From: Thermohalobaculum sp035513135
GTDB lineage: Bacteria > Pseudomonadota > Alphaproteobacteria > Rhodobacterales > Rhodobacteraceae
Direction: 5' to 3'
Length of the DNA: 28,787 nucleotides
Assembly: GCA_035513135.1 (NCBI GenBank)
Contig: DATKCQ010000008.1
Location: 1 to 28,787 of the forward strand
How positions within the stretch are numbered: position 1 is the stretch's first letter; every line of letters starts with the position of its first letter. This document shows positions 22,862 through 28,787 of this stretch, one piece after another. Under the pieces are notes generated by a model. It worked only from the letters and a program-made list of their open reading frames with translations, did not search any database and was not told the DNA's origin. The translations under genes were made by a program, and so were the position numbers.

Positions 22862-24202
22862 TCAGGCGAGAAACCGGGCCTCGAAGGGATATGCCGTCAG
22901 GTTCTCCACCCCGGTCTCGGTGATCAGCACCTGGTCCTCGAGCTTGATCGAGAAGCCGCCCCCCTCGGTGGCGATCAGCGCCTCGACGCACAGCATCATG
23001 CCGGGCTCGAGCGCGTAGTCGAACGCCCCCTCGCGCCAGTCCTCGGGATACTTGACCGAGGGCCACTCGTCGCACAGCCCCACCCCGTGCATCTTCACGC
23101 CGTAGCGCTGGCCGACGAACTCCGGCGTCAGGTGGTGCCCGCCGAAGGTGATATCGCGCAAGCTGACGCCGGGCCCGAGCAGCGCCGTGTTCTCCACGAT
23201 GTGCGCGTGCGCGAAGCGGTAGAGCCGCTTCATCTCGACGCTCGGCTCTCCCTCGCCGCACCACCAGGTGCGCGAGATGTCGGCGCACATGCCGTAGCAG
23301 CCGATGAGATCCGTGTCGAAGGCGACGATTTCATCGGGCTGGATCACCCGCGGCCCGCACTCCTGGAACCACGGATAGGTGCGCGGGCCGGAGGCGAGCA
23401 GCCGCGTCTCGATCCACTCGCCGCCGCGCCGGATGTTCCCGGCGTGCAGCACCGCCCACAGATCGTCCTCGGTGATGCCGGGGCGCATCTCGCGCTGCAT
23501 CGCGGCCATGGCCGCCTCGCAGGCGTGCATGGCGCAGCGCATCGCCTTGATCTCGTCGGGGCCCTTGACGGCGCGGGTCTTCTCGGTGACCTCCTCGCCG
23601 TCCATCACCTCGAAGCCGGCGGCCTCGAGTGCGCGCAGCCCGTGCACCAGGATCTTGTCGACCGCGAGGCGGCGGCTGCTGCCCGCATGTGCCCGCATCA
23701 CCTCGTCCACCTGCGCCACGAAGTTGCGCGCGTCGTCGTGGCTGCGGTCGCCGGTGGCGAAGTAGAACATCGAGGCGCCCTTGCGAACTTCGCGCACCAG
23801 CGGGTTGAAATCGCTTAGGAATGCCAGCCCGGGACCCTTGTATTCCCAGAGCACCATGTAGCCGTCGGCGCAGATCAGCACCGCCCGGAACGGGTTGTGC
23901 GTGTTCCACAGCTGCATGTTGGTCGAGTCGGTCGCATAGCGGATGTTGAGCGGGTCGAACAGCAGCAGCCCGCCATGATCCCGCGCCCCCAGCGCCGCCA
24001 CCAGCCGCGCGTGGCGGTGCGCCCGCATCGCCGCGAGGTTGGGTGCCTCGATCCCGGCGGCCGCCCATTCGTCGAAGGCGAGCCGGGTCGGGCCGATCTC
24101 CGCCCGGTCGTTGTCATCGGGCGAGCCGTCGGGCCGCGTGGCCGGCCGGCGCGCGGGGTCGATCTTGCGGGTCGCGACGGGATGGGCGTGCTGGTCGGGC
24201 AT
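22862..24202 (-). CDS. dddP: Dimethylsulfoniopropionate lyase DddP (M24 peptidase fold)
   Basis: Cleaves the algal osmolyte DMSP to dimethyl sulfide and acrylate. The 446 residues have creatinase/M24 (pita-bread) architecture and read very like Roseovarius DddP as I recall it: TRKIDPAR at the start, LLFDPLNIRYATDSTNMQLWN, HGLRALEA.GFE, EEVTEKTRA.KGPDEI, GGEWIETRLLASGPRT and WFQECGPR. The metal ligands are at D296, D298, D308, H372, E407 and E422, one position on from the published DddP residues D295/D297/D307/H371/E406/E421, and the proposed catalytic aspartate is D378 (HGVGLCDEW). A plain Xaa-Pro peptidase would differ in these loops. The ATG at 24202 has AGGAG ahead. It is divergent from a methyltransferase across 75 bases. 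Confidence 0.9.
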   Translation of the reverse strand: MPDQHAHPVATRKIDPARRPATRPDGSPDDNDRAEIGPTRLAFDEWAAAGIEAPNLAAMRAHRHARLVAALGARDHGGLLLFDPLNIRYATDSTNMQLWNTHNPFRAVLICADGYMVLWEYKGPGLAFLSDFNPLVREVRKGASMFYFATGDRSHDDARNFVAQVDEVMRAHAGSSRRLAVDKILVHGLRALEAAGFEVMDGEEVTEKTRAVKGPDEIKAMRCAMHACEAAMAAMQREMRPGITEDDLWAVLHAGNIRRGGEWIETRLLASGPRTYPWFQECGPRVIQPDEIVAFDTDLIGCYGMCADISRTWWCGEGEPSVEMKRLYRFAHAHIVENTALLGPGVSLRDITFGGHHLTPEFVGQRYGVKMHGVGLCDEWPSVKYPEDWREGAFDYALEPGMMLCVEALIATEGGGFSIKLEDQVLITETGVENLTAYPFEARFLA

Positions 24203-24277
24203 GGAGAACTCCTCTCGTGGCGCGGACCACACTGGAACCGCCACGCCGCCGGGTGCTATCGAGAAACGGACTCCCCG

Positions 24278-25513
24278 ATGTCGCAAACGACGGAATCCAT
24301 GGACCCGGTCAGACGCCAGTACGAGGCCTATCCCTATCCCGAGCGCGACCCCGCCGACGAGGCCAGGCGCCTGGTCGAGGGCTCGCCCTCGCACCCCGTG
24401 GAGATCGACCATTTCCTGTTCGCCGGGCGGCGCGACTGGTCGCGCCCCTTCCGGGCGCTGGTGGCGGGGGGCGGCACCGGCGACGGGCTGATCATGCTGG
24501 CGCAGAAGCTCGCCGACATCCGCGCGCCCGCCGAGATCACCTATATCGACCTCGCGCAAGCGAGCCGCGCCGTGGCCGAGGCGCGCGCCGCCGCCCGCAA
24601 TCTCTCCTCGATCCGCTTTGTCACCGGCGACCTGCTGGAGGCCCCGGCGCTCGGCCCCTTCGACTACATCGACTGCTGCGGCGTGCTGCACCATCTGCCC
24701 GACCCCGACGCGGGCTTTCGCGCGCTGGCGCAGGCGCTCGCCCCCGGCGGCGGCATCGGCCTGATGGTCTACGCCCCCTATGGCCGCACCGGCGTCTACC
24801 CCATGCAGGGCGCCCTTGCGCGCCTGCTCGGCGGCGACCCGCCGGGCGAGAAGGTCCGCCTCGCCCGCACGGTGCTGGAGGCGCTGCCCCAGACCAACTG
24901 GTTTCGCAAGAACGATCTGGTCGGCGACCACCGCGCCTCGGACGCCGGGCTCCACGACCTGCTGCTGCACGCCCGGGACCGGCCCTACACGGTGGGCGCG
25001 CTGGCGGCGGCGCTGGAGCGGGCCGGCCTCGGCCTCGTCTCCTTCGTCGAGCCCGCGCGCTACGACCCGCTGCGCTACCTGCCGCAGAGCCCCGGGATCG
25101 CCGAGCGGGTGAACGCCCTCGCGCCCCTCGACCGCGCCGCGCTGGCCGAGGAGCTGGCCGGCAACCTGAAAACCCACGTGCTCTATGCCGCCCGTCCCGG
25201 CGAGGCGGCCGAGGCCAGGCCGACGACCCCCGAGGCCGTGCCGCATCTCCGCGCCGTCGCCCCGGCGGCGCTATCCCGCCACGTGGCGGGGAAGGGCGCC
25301 GTGCCCGTCACCACCGACGGCCTGCGCCATGTCATGGACATGCCCCGCAGCGCCGCCCCGCTGATCGCGCTGATCGACGGAAGGCGTCCCTTGGGCGAGA
25401 TCGCCGCCGCCGCCCGGCTCGACTGGCTCGCCTTCGCGGCGGCCTGGGCGCCGGTGCACCGGGCGCTCACCGGCTTCAACTTCCTGCATTACAGCCGGCG
25501 CGCGCGGCGCTAG
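24278..25513 (+). CDS. Class I SAM-dependent methyltransferase
   Basis: A 411-residue soluble protein. The N-terminus has the family motif QYEAYPYPERDPADE, then IDHFLFAGRRDW, the SAM-binding glycine loop ALVAGGGTGDG (60-70), an acidic ribose position in EITYIDLAQAS, and DYIDCCGVLHHLPDP, with MVYAPYGRTGVYPMQ beyond. The last about 90 residues (ALIDGRRPLGEIAAAARLDW, GFNFLHYSRR) look like a small winged-helix-type tail. This type of methyltransferase is common in alphaproteobacteria but its substrate is not known to me. The ATG at 24278 is chosen for length; one at 24299 (MDPVRRQYE) is possible. It is divergent from dddP across 75 bases. Confidence 0.88.
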   Translation: MSQTTESMDPVRRQYEAYPYPERDPADEARRLVEGSPSHPVEIDHFLFAGRRDWSRPFRALVAGGGTGDGLIMLAQKLADIRAPAEITYIDLAQASRAVAEARAAARNLSSIRFVTGDLLEAPALGPFDYIDCCGVLHHLPDPDAGFRALAQALAPGGGIGLMVYAPYGRTGVYPMQGALARLLGGDPPGEKVRLARTVLEALPQTNWFRKNDLVGDHRASDAGLHDLLLHARDRPYTVGALAAALERAGLGLVSFVEPARYDPLRYLPQSPGIAERVNALAPLDRAALAEELAGNLKTHVLYAARPGEAAEARPTTPEAVPHLRAVAPAALSRHVAGKGAVPVTTDGLRHVMDMPRSAAPLIALIDGRRPLGEIAAAARLDWLAFAAAWAPVHRALTGFNFLHYSRRARR

Positions 25514-25586
25514 TCTTGCCAGCGGCGGGGCGCGGCCCCATCCTCGGGGCGAACCGAACGCGCGTTCCTCAGCGGGAGAACCCCAC

Positions 25587-26768
25587 ATGTCCGATCCGAT
25601 CGTCATCGTCGGCGCCGCCCGCACCCCGATGGGCGGCTTTCAGGGCGAGCTCGCCGGCGCCTCGGCCAGCGACCTCGGCGGCACCGCCATCCGGGCGGCG
25701 CTCGAGCGCGCCGGCATCGCGCCCGACCAGATCAGCGAGGTGCTGATGGGCAACGTGCTGATGGCCGGGCAGGGCCAGGCCCCGGCGCGGCAGGCGGCGT
25801 TCGCCGCCGGGCTGCCCAAGGAGGTGCCCTGCACCACGCTCAACAAGATGTGCGGCTCGGGCATGAAGACGGCGATGATCGCCCACGACCAGCTCATCGC
25901 CGGCAACGGGCGGATCGTCGTGGCGGGCGGCATGGAGAGCATGTCCAACGCCCCCTACCTGCTACCGAAGATGCGCGGCGGCGCACGTCTCGGCCATGCG
26001 GAGGTCAAGGACCACATGTTCCTCGACGGCCTCGAGGACGCCTACGACAAGGGCCGCCTGATGGGCACCTTCGCCGAGGACTGCGCCGAGCGCTACCAGT
26101 TCACCCGCGAGGCCCAGGACGAATACGCCATCGCCTCGCTCGAGGCGGCGCTCGGCGCCCAGCAGGACGGCACCTTCGAGGCCGAGGTGGCGCCGGTGAC
26201 GGTCGAGACCCGCACCGGCCCGGTGACGGTCGCAACCGACGAGCAGCCGCGCAAGGCGCGCCCCGACAAGATCCCCCAGCTCAAGCCTGCCTTTCGCAAG
26301 GACGGCACGGTGACGCCGGCCAATTCCTCGTCGATCTCCGACGGCGCCGCTGCGCTGATCCTGATGCGCGAGTCCGACGCCGAGAAGCGCGGCCTCGTCG
26401 TCCGCGCCCGCCTGCTCGGCCACGCCAGCCACGCGCAGGAGCCCGGCTGGTTCACCACCGCCCCGGTCCCCGCCATCCGCAAGCTGATGGAATGCCACGG
26501 CTGGAGCGTCGACGACATCGACCTCTGGGAGGTCAACGAAGCCTTCGCCGTGGTGCCGATGGCCGCCATGGCCGAGCTCGGCATCCCGCGCGAGCGCCTC
26601 AACGTCAACGGCGGGGCCTGCGCGCTGGGCCACCCCATCGGCGCCTCGGGCGCCCGCATCCTCGTCACCCTGCTGCACGCCATGGAGGCCCGGGGCGCCA
26701 GGCGCGGCATCGCCGCGCTGTGCATCGGCGGCGGCGAGGGCACCGCAGTCGCCATCGAGAGGGAGTGA
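25587..26768 (+). CDS. Acetyl-CoA C-acetyltransferase (thiolase)
   Basis: Thiolase of 393 residues joining or splitting acetyl-CoA/acetoacetyl-CoA (or a related beta-ketoacyl-CoA). Catalytic residues are C89 (NKMCGSGMK), H349 (GACALGHPIGASG) and C379 (ALCIGGGEG), with NEAFA at 317-321. It follows AtoB/PhaA-type enzymes closely (VGAARTPMGGFQGEL at the start). The ATG follows a GGGAGAA sequence. The stop is two bases before the rhodanese ATG, so these two genes are translated together; an acyl-CoA dehydrogenase lies a little further on, suggesting a fatty-acid, branched-chain or acyl-CoA breakdown locus. Confidence 0.94.
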   Translation: MSDPIVIVGAARTPMGGFQGELAGASASDLGGTAIRAALERAGIAPDQISEVLMGNVLMAGQGQAPARQAAFAAGLPKEVPCTTLNKMCGSGMKTAMIAHDQLIAGNGRIVVAGGMESMSNAPYLLPKMRGGARLGHAEVKDHMFLDGLEDAYDKGRLMGTFAEDCAERYQFTREAQDEYAIASLEAALGAQQDGTFEAEVAPVTVETRTGPVTVATDEQPRKARPDKIPQLKPAFRKDGTVTPANSSSISDGAAALILMRESDAEKRGLVVRARLLGHASHAQEPGWFTTAPVPAIRKLMECHGWSVDDIDLWEVNEAFAVVPMAAMAELGIPRERLNVNGGACALGHPIGASGARILVTLLHAMEARGARRGIAALCIGGGEGTAVAIERE

Positions 26769-26770
26769 AG

Positions 26771-27163
26771 ATGAAACACGTCAAGGACATGGTCGCCGAG
26801 GCCAACCGGCAGATCGATCACATGCCCGCCGCCGAGGCGCAGGCCCTGCACGGCCGCGAGGGCGTCACCTTCGTCGACCTGCGCGACCCGCGCGAGCTCG
26901 AGCGCGACGGCATGATCCCCGGCGCCTTCCACTGCCCGCGCGGCATGCTGGAGTTCTGGATCGACCCCGAAAGCCCCTACGCCAAGCCGCAGTTCCAGAG
27001 CGACAGCCGCTTCGTCTTCTACTGCGCGTCCGGCTGGCGCTCGGCCTTGGCGGCGAAGACGGCGGCCGAGATGGGGCTCGCCAACGTCTCCCACATCGAC
27101 GACGGCTTCAAGGGCTGGGTAGAGGCGGGCGGACCGGTCGGCCGGAAGCCCGCAAAGGAATAG
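26771..27163 (+). CDS. Rhodanese-like sulfurtransferase
   Basis: A single-domain 130-residue rhodanese. It shows a helical lead (MKHVKDMVAEANRQIDHM), TFVDLRDPRELERDGMIPGAFHCPRGMLEFWI and the active-site loop FYCASGWRSALAA with C85, then HIDDGFKGWVEAGGPV. It may carry persulfide sulfur or act in cyanide/thiosulfate detoxification. The gene begins two bases after the thiolase stop, with GGGAG within the thiolase end as ribosome binding site. No signal peptide is present, so it is cytoplasmic. Confidence 0.93.
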   Translation: MKHVKDMVAEANRQIDHMPAAEAQALHGREGVTFVDLRDPRELERDGMIPGAFHCPRGMLEFWIDPESPYAKPQFQSDSRFVFYCASGWRSALAAKTAAEMGLANVSHIDDGFKGWVEAGGPVGRKPAKE

Positions 27164-27211
27164 AGACCGTGAGAAGGACAGGTAGCCAATCTCTAGGACT
27201 GGGAGAAACAC

Positions 27212-27613
27212 ATGACCGTCGAAGCCGGCCTGCGTCAGTGGGCCCCTGCATCTCTGAGTGTCCTGCGCTGTGTTGCGGGGCTTATCTTCATGGCGCACGG
27301 CACCCAGAAGCTTCTCGGCTTTCCTGCCGCCGAGCACGTGACGGAAGCGTTCTCGCTCTCCTGGTTCGCCGGGGCGATTGAACTGATTTGCGGGGCACTG
27401 ATCGCCGTCGGATTTCTGACCAGGCCCGCAGCCTTCGTTTCATCCGGGACGATGGCATTGGCCTACTGGATCGCCCACGCACCGCAGGATTTCTTCCCGG
27501 TGAACAATGGCGGCGACGCTGCGATCCTGTATTGCTTCGTCTTTCTGTATCTGGTGTTCGCGGGGCCGGGACCGTGGAGCGTTGATGCCGTTCGGCGTCG
27601 CGGGGCAGCGTGA
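27212..27613 (+). CDS. DoxX family membrane protein
   Basis: A 133-residue inner-membrane protein with four hydrophobic helices: about residues 13-30 (LSVLRCVAGLIFMAHG), 47-66 (SWFAGAIELICGALIAVGFL), 73-90 and 103-118 (AAILYCFVFLYLVFAGPG). The HGTQKLLGF motif after helix 1 and the APQDFFPVNNGGDAAILY stretch are characteristic of DoxX proteins, which are linked to thiosulfate:quinone oxidoreductase or redox/sulfur stress complexes in other organisms. GGGAG precedes the ATG. The local base composition is less GC-rich than its neighbours, so it may be a later arrival. Confidence 0.9.
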   Translation: MTVEAGLRQWAPASLSVLRCVAGLIFMAHGTQKLLGFPAAEHVTEAFSLSWFAGAIELICGALIAVGFLTRPAAFVSSGTMALAYWIAHAPQDFFPVNNGGDAAILYCFVFLYLVFAGPGPWSVDAVRRRGAA

Positions 27614-27684
27614 TGTCCCAGGGCGGGGACGAAGGCGGCGAACCCCAGGCTGTCCGGAATCGTCGCAACAGGCGGAGGATCTAG

Positions 27685-28787
27685 ATGCTGACGGACGAGC
27701 AGGCGATGATCCGCGACATGGCGCGGACCTTCGCGCAGGAGCGGCTCGCCCCTGGCGCCCGCGAGCGCGAGAAGGCCGGAGCCATCGAGCCGGAGATCAT
27801 CGCCGAGCTGGCCGGGCTCGGTTTCTTGGGCATGACCATCGACCCGGACTGGGGCGGCGCGGGGGCCGACTACGTCTCCTACGCGCTCGCCATGATCGAG
27901 ATCGCGGCGGGCGACGGCTCGGTCTCGACCATGGTCTCGGTGCACAACGCGCCGGTCTGCACGGTGCTCGACCGCTTCGCCTCCGACGAGCAGAAGGAGC
28001 GCTGGCTGCGTCCGCTCGCCGAGGGCCGCCAGATCGGCTCGTTCGCGCTGACCGAGGCGCAGGCGGGCTCGGACGCCGCCAACCTCAAGACCCGCGCCAC
28101 GCGGTCGAACGACGGCTACCTGATCAACGGCACGAAGCAGTTCATCTCCTCGGCCCGCATCGGCAAGACCACCGTGCTGTTTGCCGTCACCGACCCGGAG
28201 CGGGGCAAGAAGGGCATCTCCTGCTTCGTCGTCGCCAACGACACGCCGGGCTTCGAAGTGGTGCGCGTCGAGGAGAAGCTGGGCCAGAAGGCCTCCGATT
28301 CCTGCGCGCTCGCCTTCGAGGACATGAAGGTGCCCATCGAGGATCTGATCGGCGAGGAGGGGCAGGGCTACGCCATCGCGCTCTCCTCGCTCGAGGCGGG
28401 GCGCATCGGCATCGCCGCCCAGGCCACCGGCCTCGCCCAGGCCGCCTTCGAGCGGGCGCTGGCCTACGCGCACGAGCGCACCGCCTTCGGCAAGCCGATC
28501 TTCGAGCACCAGGCGGTGCAGTTCCGCCTCTCCGAGATGGCGACCCAGCTCGAGGCCGCGCGGCAACTGGTGCTGAGCGCGGCGCGGCTGAAGGACGCCG
28601 GCCGGCCCTGCCTCAAGGAGGCCTGCATGGCCAAGCTCTACTGCGCCGAGGCGGCCGAGCGCATCATCTCCGAGGCCATCCAGGTGCTGGGCGGCTACGG
28701 CTACCTCGCCGATTACGAGGTCGAGCGCATGTATCGCGACCAGAAGGTCTGCCAGATCTACGAGGGCACCAACGACATCCAGAAGCT
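27685..28787 (+). CDS. Acyl-CoA dehydrogenase, 3' end missing
   Basis: Flavin-dependent enzyme that introduces an alpha-beta double bond into acyl-CoA. The frame runs from the ATG at 27685, preceded by GGAGG, to the window edge: 367 residues, close to the usual length of about 380. It shows MLTDEQAMIRDMARTFAQE at the start, FALTEAQAGSDAANLKTRA, INGTKQFISSA, YAHERTAFGKPIFEHQAVQF, AIQVLGGYGYLADYEVERMYRD and the catalytic glutamate E360 in QIYEGTNDIQK. It resembles short/medium-chain (butyryl- or isobutyryl-CoA-like) dehydrogenases. It is too short to be DmdC of the DMSP demethylation pathway. Confidence 0.94.
   Translation, partial: MLTDEQAMIRDMARTFAQERLAPGAREREKAGAIEPEIIAELAGLGFLGMTIDPDWGGAGADYVSYALAMIEIAAGDGSVSTMVSVHNAPVCTVLDRFASDEQKERWLRPLAEGRQIGSFALTEAQAGSDAANLKTRATRSNDGYLINGTKQFISSARIGKTTVLFAVTDPERGKKGISCFVVANDTPGFEVVRVEEKLGQKASDSCALAFEDMKVPIEDLIGEEGQGYAIALSSLEAGRIGIAAQATGLAQAAFERALAYAHERTAFGKPIFEHQAVQFRLSEMATQLEAARQLVLSAARLKDAGRPCLKEACMAKLYCAEAAERIISEAIQVLGGYGYLADYEVERMYRDQKVCQIYEGTNDIQK

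Noticed and set aside
22862..24202. Annotating this M24 protein as Xaa-Pro dipeptidase or ectoine hydrolase
   Set aside because: The loops, length and metal-ligand spacing match DddP much better (D296, D298, D308, H372, E407, E422 and the CDEW segment).
27685..28787. Acyl-CoA dehydrogenase as DmdC of the DMSP demethylation route
   Set aside because: DmdC enzymes are around 590 residues with an additional C-terminal domain; this one reaches its final catalytic Glu motif at residue 360.
1..28787. tRNA, rRNA, CRISPR arrays, transposases
   Set aside because: Read through for characteristic motifs and spaced repeats on both strands; none seen, though a short or divergent RNA gene could be missed by eye.

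Overview
This window (about 70% G+C, with almost every base in a gene) looks like chromosome of an alphaproteobacterium of the order Rhodobacterales. The pointers are an Ala-Gly cleavable LexA with a GTTC-N7-GTTC operator, the gene order ppiD-trpE-(YibQ-type gene)-trpGDC-moaC-moeA-lexA, a ParE of alphaproteobacterial type, and a DMSP lyase of the DddP family, which is typical of marine roseobacters. No tRNA, rRNA, CRISPR array or transposase was seen. Gene names come from reading the protein sequences; nothing was searched against a database.

Layout. (1) 1-1402: the 3' part of aspS, interrupted in frame by an AT-rich block of about 93 codons. (2) 1403-1527: an inverted pair of REP-like palindromes between the convergent aspS and lexA genes. 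(3) 1528-6450, minus strand: trpG-trpD-trpC-moaC-moeA, each joined to the next by a 4- or 1-base stop/start overlap, followed by lexA with its own promoter and operator. (4) 6673-7755, plus strand: a YibQ-type divergent polysaccharide deacetylase whose end overlaps the end of trpE by 8 bases. (5) 7748-12523, minus strand: ppiD-trpE, and an aminotransferase with a TTG start. (6) 12626-14470, plus strand: an Uup-like ABC-F ATPase containing small in-frame tandem repeats. (7) 14530-16385, minus strand: a Rid-family protein, an EamA transporter and a lipoprotein, tightly packed. (8) 16386-17124: a small accessory-looking patch holding a detached copy of the last 18 codons of parE, a DUF3303-like gene and a perfect 20-base palindrome. 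(9) 17125-20191: parE, and divergently a cytidylate-kinase-like protein with a BON-like tail. (10) 20198-24202, minus strand: dddP, an alpha/beta-hydrolase-OsmC fusion and an FAD oxidoreductase, possibly one transcript. (11) 24278-28787, plus strand: a SAM methyltransferase divergent from dddP, then thiolase, rhodanese, DoxX and an acyl-CoA dehydrogenase that runs off the window.

How the genes fit together. The centre is housekeeping: tryptophan synthesis from chorismate to indole-glycerol phosphate (TrpE/G, D, C; trpF and trpBA are elsewhere), two molybdenum-cofactor steps, SOS control, outer-membrane protein folding and topoisomerase IV. The right end is catabolic and marine in flavour: DMSP cleavage to DMS and acrylate, a thiol-peroxidase-like OsmC fusion, sulfur transfer by the rhodanese, and CoA-thioester breakdown.

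Most worth a second look: the AT-rich in-frame block inside aspS; the duplicated parE 3' end with a gene and palindrome between the copies, which resembles the footprint of site-specific integration; and the dddP divergon with its OsmC-fusion and methyltransferase neighbours.
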